From Nitriliruptorales bacterium (lineage in GTDB: Bacteria > Actinomycetota > Nitriliruptoria > Euzebyales > Egibacteraceae), in contig SKPY01000093.1 of assembly GCA_007119305.1 (NCBI GenBank), positions 1-11,968 on the forward strand: a stretch of DNA of 11,968 nt. Direction: 5' to 3'. Numbering within the stretch: the first letter of the stretch is position 1; each line of letters starts with the position of its first letter. The notes under the pieces were generated by a model. That model was not told where the DNA came from. It did not search any database and saw only the letters and a program-made list of their open reading frames with translations. Shown in pieces: positions 6,471 to 11,968 of the stretch. Position numbers and translations under genes: made by a program.

Positions 6471-6923
6471 TCACACCTCTTCGCGCACGACCTCGACCCG
6501 GATGGTGGCGAGCACCTCCGGGTGCAGCCGCACCTCCACCTCGTGCTCGCCGAGCTCCTTGATGGGGCGTTCGAGCGGGATGCGCCGGCGGTCGAGGGGG
6601 TATCTCAGCTGGGCGGTGACGGCCTCGGCGATCTGCACGTTGGTGACCGAGCCGTACAGCGTGCCGTCGGTGCCCGCCTTGGCGGGGATCCTGACCGCGC
6701 GCTCCTGGAGCGTGTCTCGGAGCGCCTCGGCTTCCTCCTGGTTGCGGGCCTGCCGCTTCGCGCGGGCGGCGCTGATCGCCTGGGCGTCGGCGACCGCGCC
6801 CTTCGTGGCGCGCATGGCGAGGCCGCGAGGCATCAGGTAGTTGTTGCCGTAGCCGTCGGCGACCTCGACGATCTCGCCGGCATCGCCGAGGTTGGGCACG
6901 TCCTGCTTCAGGATGACCTTCAT
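6471..6923 (-). CDS. rplI: 50S ribosomal protein L9
   Basis: This is a 23S rRNA-binding protein of the large subunit, with an N-terminal domain, a long connecting helix and a C-terminal domain. The 150-residue length is normal. The N-terminus MKVILKQDVPNLGDAGEIVEVADGY and then NYLMPRGLA are the L9 signature region. A charged Ala/Arg/Glu helix follows (about 45-75), then the C-terminal domain with GTDGTLYGSVTNVQIAEA (about 83-100). ATG at 6923 is chosen because it gives the canonical MKVIL start and has AAGGA 8 nt upstream; the frame is open further upstream, but without homology. It is the last gene of the rpsF-ssb-rpsR-rplI string, 52 bp after rpsR. Confidence 0.97.
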   Translation of the reverse strand: MKVILKQDVPNLGDAGEIVEVADGYGNNYLMPRGLAMRATKGAVADAQAISAARAKRQARNQEEAEALRDTLQERAVRIPAKAGTDGTLYGSVTNVQIAEAVTAQLRYPLDRRRIPLERPIKELGEHEVEVRLHPEVLATIRVEVVREEV

Positions 6924-6975
6924 GGGGTGGGTCCTTGCGGGCTCGGGCGTCGCCGCCACGCGGGGGCGGGACGGG

Positions 6976-7206
6976 TTACCGGACGCTGTAGGGCAGCAGC
7001 GCCATCTCGCGGGCGTTCTTGACCGCCTCGGCGAGCAGTCGCTGGTACTGCGGCGTGACCCCGGTCACGCGCCGGGAGCGGATCTTGCCGCGATCGCTGA
7101 TGAAGCGCTTCAGCAGCGCGACGTCCTTGTAGTCGATGTACTCGATCTTGTTCGCGCTGAAGTAGCAGTCCTTGCGCTTGGTGGGCCGCTGGGGGTTCGT
7201 GGTCAT
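6976..7206 (-). CDS. rpsR: 30S ribosomal protein S18
   Basis: This is a small-subunit platform protein that pairs with S6. It has 76 residues, as usual. Signature stretches are KIEYIDYKDVALLKRFISDRGKI, SRRVTGVTPQYQRLLAEAVKNAREMALLPY. Only one Cys is present (Cys14 in KDCYFS): the second Cys of the CxxC pair and the later Cys of zinc-binding S18 proteins are absent, so this reads as a zinc-independent form. ATG at 7206 has AAAGGA 7 nt upstream, and the stop is TAA. It follows ssb after 45 bp, in the same operon. Confidence 0.97.
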   Translation of the reverse strand: MTTNPQRPTKRKDCYFSANKIEYIDYKDVALLKRFISDRGKIRSRRVTGVTPQYQRLLAEAVKNAREMALLPYSVR

Positions 7207-7251
7207 CGCTGGGTCCTTTCGTTCGGCAGGGCGCGGCGGTCTGCCGCGGCG

Positions 7252-7707
7252 CTAGAAGGGCACGTCATCGGCTGCCGGTGGGGTGGCGGGCGGGGGCGCC
7301 TGACTCGGCTGGCTCTGGCTGCGGTCGCGGTTCTGGCCGCTGCGGTTGACCTTGCTGATCGACGCCGTGGCCCAGCGCAGGCTCGGGCACACCTCGTCCG
7401 CCTCGATCTCGGTGACCCACCGCGTGTCGCCTTCCTTGGTCTCCTACGAGCGGCTCTGCAGCCGGCCGGTGACGAGCACCCGGTCGCCGCGGTTGAGCGA
7501 CTCGGCGACGTTCTCGGCCAGGTCCCGCCAGGCGTTCACGGTGAAGTAGCCGTCGAGGCGGTCCTCCCACTCGTTCGTCTGGTTGTTGCGGAAGCGGCGG
7601 TTGACCGCCACGCGGCAGTTCGTCACCGGCACCCCGTTCGGGGTGAAGCGGAGCTCGGGGTCGTCGGTCAGGTTGCCGACGATCGTGATCACGTTGTCGT
7701 TCGCCAC
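7252..7707 (-). CDS. ssb: Single-stranded DNA-binding protein, interrupted by in-frame TAG at codon 88
   Basis: SSB coats single-stranded DNA during replication and repair, and recruits partners through its acidic C-terminal tip. GTG at 7707 is the start: AGGAGG lies 5 nt upstream, and the product begins as a normal SSB (ANDNVITIVGNLTDDPELRFTPNG). The OB fold continues through RVAVNRRF, DGYFTVNAWRDLAENVAESL and GDRVLVTGRLQSRS. Codon 88 (7446-7444) is TAG. The same frame then continues with ETKEGDTRWVTEIEADEV, SLRWATASISKV, a Gln/Ser/Pro-rich linker and the canonical tip DDVPF, ending at TAG 7254-7252. Actinobacterial homologues carry an aromatic residue, often Trp, just before ETKEG, so one G-to-A change explains the stop. 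The 87-residue product would lack the end of the OB fold and the tip. Whether full-length protein is made cannot be told from the sequence. Confidence 0.9.
7444..7446 (-). other. In-frame amber codon inside ssb
   Basis: CTA on the plus strand gives TAG on the coding strand, between codons TCG and GAG. It replaces the aromatic residue of the QRSWETKEG-like SSB motif. TAG also ends dnaB, ssb itself, the glutamine amidotransferase and the KDHGPS protein in this window, so TAG is an ordinary stop in this genome. No in-frame start with a ribosome site follows closely: the AAGGAAGG after it lies next to an out-of-frame GTG. Confidence 0.85.
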
Positions 7708-7786
7708 GTCATCCTCCTCGGGGTCGCGGGTGCGCGCAGGCGCGCGAGGCGCCGTCGGATCGAGCACGGACGGGTGCAGGCATGCC

Positions 7787-8089
7787 TCACGGCTTCTTCA
7801 CACGGGCCGCAGGGCGGATGATCTTGTGGCGGACGACCTCATCGGCGATGCCCAGCTGGCGGTCCAGCTCCTGCAGGCCCTCGGTGCCGATCTGGACGTC
7901 GATCACCGTGTAGTAGCCCTCGGTCATGTGCTGGATCTCGTAGGCGAACTGGCGCTTGCCCCAGTGGTCGACCTTGTCGACGCTGCCGCCCTGATCGGCG
8001 ATCAGCTTCGTGAAGCGCTCGATGACCCCCTGCACGGCGGCGTCGTCCAACCCGCCGTTGGTGATGATCATGAGTTCATAGGTGCGCAT
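7787..8089 (-). CDS. rpsF: 30S ribosomal protein S6
   Basis: This is a small-subunit protein that binds 16S rRNA together with S18. The length of 100 residues is normal. It starts MRTYELMIITNGGLDD, and carries the S6 features DKVDHWGKRQFAYEIQHMTEGYYTVIDV (about residues 38-65) and RQLGIADEVVRHKIIRP (about 77-93). ATG at 8089 has AGGA 6 nt upstream. It is the first gene of the operon; ssb follows after 79 bp. Transcription probably begins at the promoter at 8176-8205. Confidence 0.97.
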   Translation of the reverse strand: MRTYELMIITNGGLDDAAVQGVIERFTKLIADQGGSVDKVDHWGKRQFAYEIQHMTEGYYTVIDVQIGTEGLQELDRQLGIADEVVRHKIIRPAARVKKP

Positions 8090-8175
8090 AACCCATCCTG
8101 TGGTCTCGTAAGGGCGGCCCCCGCGGTCGGGTGCGTCGTGCGCACCCCGCTGGGAGCAGGACGGTCAACCCGGCA

Positions 8176-8205
8176 ACGGTACCACCGCCATGCGGGCGCC
8201 CTCAA
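8176..8205 (-). promoter_or_regulatory. Probable promoter of the rpsF-ssb-rpsR-rplI operon
   Basis: On the minus strand TTGAGG (8205-8200) and TACCGT (8181-8176) are separated by 18 bp, a good fit to the housekeeping actinobacterial pattern TTGnnn / TAnnnT. The predicted transcript starts near 8169, giving a leader of about 80 nt before rpsF. The rest of the 257-bp gap up to 8346 shows no gene. Confidence 0.5.
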
Positions 8206-8317
8206 TCCGACACGCCGTGACCCTAGCGCAGGGTTGTGTCACGCGGACCCGGCAACCCACCGGCCCTGGGGACAAGCGGTTCTCCTGCGGTGCGTGCGTC
8301 GGACCGGCGCGAGCACC

Positions 8318-8331
8318 GCCGGCGGGCCGGC
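8318..8331 (-). terminator. GC hairpin after the glutamine amidotransferase gene
   Basis: GCCGG-CGGG-CCGGC (5-bp stem, 4-nt loop) begins about 15 nt past the TAG stop at 8347-8349. There is no T run. It may terminate the LOG/amidotransferase transcript before the rpsF promoter, but such hairpins are common by chance in this composition. Confidence 0.25.
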
Positions 8332-8346
8332 CGCCCCCACGGTCGG

Positions 8347-9045
8347 CTACCGGCCGGTGGCCCAGTCGAACCAGGCGTGCAGGAGCGCGGCGTGGTCCCG
8401 CCGGTGTGCAGCCTCATGGCGGCGGGCCGCGGCCAGCAGCTGCGCCGGTTCCCACCCCGCCGCCCGCAGGTAGGCGGGCACCCCCGGCGCGCTGACGTAG
8501 CCGGCGACCATGTCGGCGGTGAACTCGGGGTGGAACTGGACCCCGTACGCGGAACCCACGCGGAAGGCGTGCACCGCCGCCGCCTCGCTGTAGGCCAGCC
8601 GCGTGGCCTGTGGCCCAAGCGTGATGTGGTCCCGATGCCCGTTGAAGGCCGGTGCGCCGTCCCGCAGCCGCTGCAGGACCCGGTCGGCGCGACCGGCGGC
8701 GGTGAGCTGGATCGGCGGGTACCCGATCTCGGGTTCGCCGTGGGCGACCGCGCCGCCCGTGGCCTCGGCGAGCAGCTGCGCGCCCAGGCAGATGCCCAGC
8801 ACCGGCGTGCCGGCCTCGACGCACGCGGCGAGCAGCGCCACCTCGTCCGCGAGGTGGGGGTAGGCCTCCTTCTCGTCGGTGCACATGTCGCCGCCGAGCA
8901 CGACGAGCGCTTCCGGCGGCGCGCTCGGGCACGGGGTGCCCGCCCACAGCGCCACGGTCGTGGCGTCCAGGCCGCGGGCGGCGGCGACCTCGGTGAGCAG
9001 CCCCGGGCCTTCGTGCGGCAGGTGCTCGAGGACCGTGACCCTCAC
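8347..9045 (-). CDS. Class I glutamine amidotransferase-like protein
   Basis: The protein has 232 residues. The fold of the class I glutaminase family (GuaA/PuuD-like, stand-alone form) is shown by VVLGGDMCTDE (residues 48-58), the nucleophile elbow PVLGICLGAQLLA with Cys86, EIGYPPIQLT, FNGHRDHITL, and VQFHPEF with His172 and Glu174. Cys86, His172 and Glu174 form the catalytic triad that frees ammonia from glutamine or cuts gamma-glutamyl bonds. The acceptor substrate is not predictable. GTG at 9045 has AGGAGG 7 nt upstream. It overlaps the TGA stop of the LOG gene by 4 bp (GTGA), so the two genes should be translationally coupled. The stop is TAG. The C-terminal about 50 residues (LRAAGWEPAQLLAAARRHEA onward) are Ala/His/Arg-rich helices. 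Confidence 0.88.
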   Translation of the reverse strand: MRVTVLEHLPHEGPGLLTEVAAARGLDATTVALWAGTPCPSAPPEALVVLGGDMCTDEKEAYPHLADEVALLAACVEAGTPVLGICLGAQLLAEATGGAVAHGEPEIGYPPIQLTAAGRADRVLQRLRDGAPAFNGHRDHITLGPQATRLAYSEAAAVHAFRVGSAYGVQFHPEFTADMVAGYVSAPGVPAYLRAAGWEPAQLLAAARRHEAAHRRDHAALLHAWFDWATGR

Positions 9046-9725
9046 CCGCTCGCCTCCTGCGGGGGCGCCTCGATGACCTCGAGGTCCTCCGCGGGGGCAC
9101 CCTCGGCTGCCTCGCGGGCCTGCCCCGGGGCGCCGTCGGCGGCCGCGAGATCGCCCTCGGCGACGTGGGGCAGCACGAGCTCCCGCCGGACGGTCTCGAT
9201 CGCGTCCGGCACGGTGTCGACCCAGGCCCACAGCTCGCGCAGCTGCGGCTGTGCGAGCCCCTCGGCGACGATCCGGTCAAGCTGGGTCACAAGGGGCTCC
9301 CAGAAGCCGCGCGGGTCGAGCAGCACGATGGGTCGCTCGTGGTAGCCGAGCTGGCGCAGCGTGATGATCTCGAGGAGCTCCTCGAGGGTGCCGATCCCAC
9401 CGGGCAGGACGATGAACCCGTCGCTGCGAGCGTCCATGATCCCTTTGCGCTCGCGCATCGTGTCGGTGCGGATCAGCTCGGTGACCCCGTCGAGCGCGAT
9501 CTCGCGGGTGGCCAGACGGTGTGGGATGACCCCGGTGACGTGGCCCCCGGCGGCGAGCGCGCCCCGCGCCACCTCCCCCATGAGCCCGATGCCGCCGCCG
9601 CCGTAGACGAGCCCCCAGTGCTCCGCCGCGATCGCCTCGCCGAGCTCGGCGGCCACCGCCCGATCCTCGGGCGTAGCCGCCTCGCTCGAGGCGCAGAACA
9701 CACAGACGGCGAAGTGCGGGACCAC
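9042..9725 (-). CDS. LOG family (TIGR00730) Rossmann-fold nucleotide hydrolase
   Basis: The protein has 227 residues. Family landmarks in order are AVCVFCASSE (6-15), the phosphate-binding loop LVYGGGGIGLMGEVARGAL (39-57), VTGVIPHRL, TMRERKGIMDARSDGFIVLPGG (89-110) and PGGIGTLEELLEIITLRQLG (108-127). LOG proteins cleave nucleoside 5'-monophosphates, classically cytokinin ribotides, to base and ribose 5-phosphate. The Arg/Lys and PGGxGTxxE residues needed for this are present. From about residue 188 there is a low-complexity Ala/Glu/Pro tail of about 40 residues beyond the usual family length. GTG at 9725 is the only start that fits the domain; it has no ribosome site but sits right after a -10-like TACGAT, suggesting a leaderless message. 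It overlaps the amidotransferase gene by 4 bp. Confidence 0.88.
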   Translation of the reverse strand: MVPHFAVCVFCASSEAATPEDRAVAAELGEAIAAEHWGLVYGGGGIGLMGEVARGALAAGGHVTGVIPHRLATREIALDGVTELIRTDTMRERKGIMDARSDGFIVLPGGIGTLEELLEIITLRQLGYHERPIVLLDPRGFWEPLVTQLDRIVAEGLAQPQLRELWAWVDTVPDAIETVRRELVLPHVAEGDLAAADGAPGQAREAAEGAPAEDLEVIEAPPQEASG

Positions 9726-9731
9726 ACGCCG

Positions 9732-9759
9732 ATCGTAGCGTCCACCGCCCGACCCCCAA
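9732..9759 (-). promoter_or_regulatory. Predicted leaderless promoter of the LOG gene
   Basis: On the minus strand TTGGGG (9759-9754) and TACGAT (9737-9732) are 16 bp apart. The -10 hexamer ends 6 nt before the GTG start codon at 9725, so the transcript would begin at or next to the start codon. This matches the absence of a Shine-Dalgarno sequence. Leaderless genes are common in actinobacteria. Confidence 0.5.
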
Positions 9760-9872
9760 CGGGGCGGCACCGCGCCGTCGGCTCCGGCAGCAACCCGCGC
9801 CGGGCGGGGCCCCTTGTACAGCCGACACAGCGCCGGCCCGGCGCAGCGCCTGCGCAGGCAGGCCTGCGGGCG

Positions 9873-9878
9873 TAGTGT
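9873..9878 (+). promoter_or_regulatory. Possible -10 element for the SpoIID/LytB gene
   Basis: TAGTGT fits the TAnnnT pattern 28 nt before the ATG, but no convincing -35 is visible at the expected distance. It is a weak call. Confidence 0.2.
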
Positions 9879-9906
9879 GACCCGCACGTCCCCGACCCGA
9901 GGCGCC

Positions 9907-11337
9907 ATGCACAGCCTGCCCCCTGCGCTCCGTGTGGGCGTGCCCGCCTGCGCGCTCCTCGCCGGGGTCAGCGCGCTGGTCCTCGCCCTGGTCACGGCCG
10001 ACCTGGGCTCGGGCCGGGACAGCGCCGAGCCTGCAGCCAGCGTTCGTCTCGACGCGGCGCGGCTCAGCGGCCCCGAGCCGCGCCCGTGGAGCGCCGGATC
10101 GCCCCAGCGCGGCGCGGACGACCGGGTGGTCGTGCTGCGCGGTCGCGGGTGGGGCCACAGCGTGGGGATGAGCCAGTACGGCGCGCAGGCCCAGGCGCTC
10201 GAGGGCCGCGGCTACCGCGACATCCTCGCGCACTACTACCCGGGCACGACCGTGGAGGCCCACCGCGCGGCCGCCGGCGACCTCCGGGTGGGGCTGTTTC
10301 GCAACCGCGACGTGAACGACCCCGACCGGCTGCGCCTGTTGACGACCGGACAGGGGGGCGAGCCGGACCGGCCTGTCGAGGTCGAGCTGGGCGGCACGGT
10401 CACGCCGCTGCCGCCCGGTCAGGTCTGGACGCTCCTGGCCGACGGCGACGACCTCACGCTCGTCGACGGCGACGGGCACGCGCACAGCGCAGGCGCGGCA
10501 CCGGCAAGCGTGCGCTTCCAGTTCGCTGAGGGCACGCCGACGCTGCTGCGCCTGCCCCAGCTCGCGCGCTCGGGGCAGCCGCTGTCAGGCACGTTGCGGT
10601 GGGGCGTCCTCGAGGTCGACACGAGCGACGAGGGCGTCCGCCCCACGCTCGTCGTGCCCCTCGAGCGCTACCTGCGGGGCCTCGCCGAGATGCCGTCGAG
10701 CTGGGAGCCGGACGCGCTCATGGCGCAGGCGATCGCGGGCCGCACCTACGCGGTCCGCAAGGTGCTCGCCGGCAAGGACGACGACTGCGGCTGCCACCTC
10801 GGCACCACCCCGCACGACCAGGCCTTCGCGGGCTGGCAGAAGGAGGGTGGCCCCGGTGGCGAGCGCTGGCGGGCCGCGGTGGTCAGGACCGCAGGGGAGG
10901 TCGTGACCTACCGGGGCGAGCTCGCGTGGACCTTCTACTCGTCCTCCCACGGTGGACGCACCGAGGCGGCGCAGGACAGCTGGGCGTACGGCGAGGCCCA
11001 GGCCGCGCCCTACCTCGTCAGCGTCGACGACCCGTGGTCGCTGGCCGACAGCATCCCCAACCCGAAGGCCTCCTGGGAGCGGGAGCTGCCCGCCGAGGAG
11101 TTCGCCCGGGCGGTCGGGCTCGTCGAGCTGCACAGCGTGGAGATCAGCGACCGCACCGACGGCGGCAGCCCCGCCGAGCTCGAAGTGACCGGCATCGACT
11201 TCGCCGGCAACGAGGTCCGCTACGGGTTCCGCGGTTGGCGCAGCGGCGTCGCGGCGAGCGAGCTGAAGCTGTACTTCCGCGCCGAGCTGCCGAGCCAGCA
11301 GCTGACCTCGATCGAGCTCGTCGAAGCGCAGCCATGA
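9907..11337 (+). CDS. SpoIID/LytB domain protein, exported
   Basis: The protein has 476 residues. Residues 1-32 are a signal peptide or anchor (hydrophobic 10-30). Residues 75-116 contain GRGWGHSVGMSQYGAQAQALEGRGYRDILAHYYPGT, the conserved actinobacterial SpoIID-associated segment, here N-terminal to the core. The SpoIID core spans about 225-375: VVPLERYLRGLAEMPSSWEPDALMAQAIAGRTYAV (Glu261 the likely catalytic acid), DCGCHLGTTPHDQAFAGW (Cys294, Cys296, His297, His303, possible metal ligands), then YSSSHGGRTE. SpoIID proteins are lytic enzymes acting on denuded peptidoglycan glycan strands, and LytB relatives act on the wall of non-sporulating cells. A cell-wall role is therefore likely. ATG at 9907 puts the signal peptide first; GAGG lies only 4 nt upstream, a weak site. 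It is divergent from the LOG gene across a 181-bp gap. Confidence 0.88.
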   Translation: MHSLPPALRVGVPACALLAGVSALVLALVTADLGSGRDSAEPAASVRLDAARLSGPEPRPWSAGSPQRGADDRVVVLRGRGWGHSVGMSQYGAQAQALEGRGYRDILAHYYPGTTVEAHRAAAGDLRVGLFRNRDVNDPDRLRLLTTGQGGEPDRPVEVELGGTVTPLPPGQVWTLLADGDDLTLVDGDGHAHSAGAAPASVRFQFAEGTPTLLRLPQLARSGQPLSGTLRWGVLEVDTSDEGVRPTLVVPLERYLRGLAEMPSSWEPDALMAQAIAGRTYAVRKVLAGKDDDCGCHLGTTPHDQAFAGWQKEGGPGGERWRAAVVRTAGEVVTYRGELAWTFYSSSHGGRTEAAQDSWAYGEAQAAPYLVSVDDPWSLADSIPNPKASWERELPAEEFARAVGLVELHSVEISDRTDGGSPAELEVTGIDFAGNEVRYGFRGWRSGVAASELKLYFRAELPSQQLTSIELVEAQP

Positions 11338-11352
11338 CCGCCCTCCGGGCGG
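11338..11352 (+). terminator. Hairpin immediately after the SpoIID/LytB stop codon
   Basis: CCGCCC-TCC-GGGCGG begins at the first base after the TGA. It has a perfect 6-bp GC stem and a 3-nt loop, with no T run. It sits in the 57-bp gap between convergent genes, so a terminator role is reasonable. Confidence 0.4.
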
Positions 11353-11394
11353 CCAGGCGCTGGCAGGGGCGGTGCTCGATGCCTTGCGGTGTCG

Positions 11395-11652
11395 CTAGTG
11401 GTTGCGCAGGGCGTCGATGAGCTCGTCCTTGGTCATGTCGCTGCGGCCTTCGATGCCGATCTCGGCCGCCCGGTCGCGCAGCTCGTCGACCGACCACTCC
11501 TCGTAGGCGTCCGCGGTGCCGCCGCGCTTGCCGGCGGTCGAGCGCTCGGTGTTGGCGATGCGGGCGGCCTTCTCCTTGCTCTCGCCCTGCTCGCGCAAGC
11601 GCTCGTACTGCTCGTCGTCCTTGATGCTCGGTCCGTGATCCTTCTGCGCCAT
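11395..11652 (-). CDS. Small KDHGPS-type protein with Rho-N-like C-terminus
   Basis: The protein has 85 residues and is highly charged and soluble. The N-terminal half, with KDHGPSIKDDEQYERLREQG and SKEKAARIANTE, matches a small actinobacterial family I recall as DUF7218 (name from memory). The C-terminal part EEWSVDELRDRAAEIGIEGRSDMTKDELIDALRNH (residues 51-85) has the helix-extended-helix shape of a Rho termination factor N-terminal/SAP-like nucleic-acid-binding domain. Nucleic-acid binding is thus plausible, but the cellular role is unknown. ATG at 11652 has GAGG about 10 nt upstream. The stop is TAG. It follows the right-edge gene by 43 bp on the same strand and may share its transcript. 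Confidence 0.75.
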   Translation of the reverse strand: MAQKDHGPSIKDDEQYERLREQGESKEKAARIANTERSTAGKRGGTADAYEEWSVDELRDRAAEIGIEGRSDMTKDELIDALRNH

Positions 11653-11695
11653 GGGGCATCACCTCGCGGGCCGGTGTGCCCAGCCCCCGCGCCGC

Positions 11696-11968
11696 TCAAT
11701 CCTGCGGCGCAGGCAGCGCCAGCCGGGTCGCTGCGGCCTGCACGAGGTCCGGGTCGAGGCGCACCTCTCCGGTCGCGACCCACCACAGCCGGGCGACCTC
11801 GTCGACCTCGTCGGGCAGCCCGGCGAGCCAGGACCGGGCCTGCGCGCCTTCCTCGCCATGACCGCCACACCAGACCTCGTCGCCGAGCGCGAGGGTGCAG
11901 CGCCGGCCCAGTCCCCAGTCCGGGCTGAGCCCCCGCCCGGCCGGCCCCACCGCGCGCCGCACGACCGC
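11696..11968 (-). CDS. Unknown protein, partial (5' end beyond window)
   Basis: A minus-strand frame is open from the right edge (11968) to a TGA at 11698-11696, about 90 codons, so this is probably the C-terminal part of a longer protein. I do not recognise a family. Visible features are LGDEVWCGGHGEEGAQARSWLAGLPDEVDEVARLWWVATGEVRLDPDLVQAAA, a Trp/Asp/Glu-rich globular stretch with strong third-position GC, and a short Ala/Pro end. A GTG at 11962 could be a start, but no ribosome site is seen before it within the window. It lies 43 bp upstream of the KDHGPS protein gene. Confidence 0.5.
   Translation of the reverse strand, partial: AVVRRAVGPAGRGLSPDWGLGRRCTLALGDEVWCGGHGEEGAQARSWLAGLPDEVDEVARLWWVATGEVRLDPDLVQAAATRLALPAPQD

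Noticed and set aside
7444..7446. TAG reassigned to an amino acid throughout the genome
   Set aside because: dnaB, ssb, the glutamine amidotransferase and the KDHGPS protein all end properly at TAG, with no family-like sequence after it.
9814..9906. An earlier TTG start for the SpoIID/LytB gene at 9814
   Set aside because: It would put about 31 Arg-rich residues before the signal peptide; the ATG at 9907 gives a normal signal sequence.

Overview
The window is about 12 kb of very GC-rich DNA (by eye above 70% G+C). The gene content (SSB with a DDVPF tip, replicative helicase DnaB, DUF4349 lipoprotein, KDHGPS-type small protein, actinobacterial-style SpoIID/LytB protein) and the codon use point to the chromosome of an actinobacterium, perhaps one of the deep-branching lineages. 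The lineage is a guess from style, not a measurement.

Layout. Positions 1-750 (minus strand) hold the 5' part of a gene for a membrane-anchored, Pro/Ala-rich repeat protein that runs off the left edge. Positions 896-2154 (minus) hold a DUF4349 lipoprotein followed by a 79-residue two-helix membrane protein. dnaB lies at 2267-3754 (minus). A gene-poor stretch at 3755-4268 carries a cluster of DnaA-box-like sequences. Plus-strand accessory DNA follows: a frameshifted remnant of a beta-propeller-like gene (about 4269-5114), a perfect palindrome at 5226-5240, and a CPBP (CAAX-type) intramembrane protease gene at 5381-6295. The ribosomal/replication operon rpsF-ssb-rpsR-rplI then occupies 8089 down to 6471 (minus). 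A translationally coupled pair, a LOG-family nucleotide hydrolase and a class I glutamine amidotransferase, lies at 9725 down to 8347 (minus). A divergent SpoIID/LytB-domain gene (9907-11337, plus), a small KDHGPS/Rho-N-like protein (11395-11652, minus) and a partial unknown gene at the right edge (minus) complete the window.

How the genes fit together. rpsF, ssb, rpsR, rplI and dnaB form a classical conserved string of translation and replication genes. Here dnaB is cut off from rplI by about 2.7 kb of opposite-strand accessory DNA. The most striking observation is in ssb: codon 88, where actinobacterial SSBs usually have an aromatic residue (Trp in SWETKEG-like sequences), is TAG, yet the frame stays open and family-like for 63 more residues down to a perfect acidic tip. 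That is a very recent nonsense change, a sequence error, or readthrough. Second is the DnaA-box-like cluster upstream of dnaB. No CRISPR array, transposase, tRNA or rRNA was recognised.
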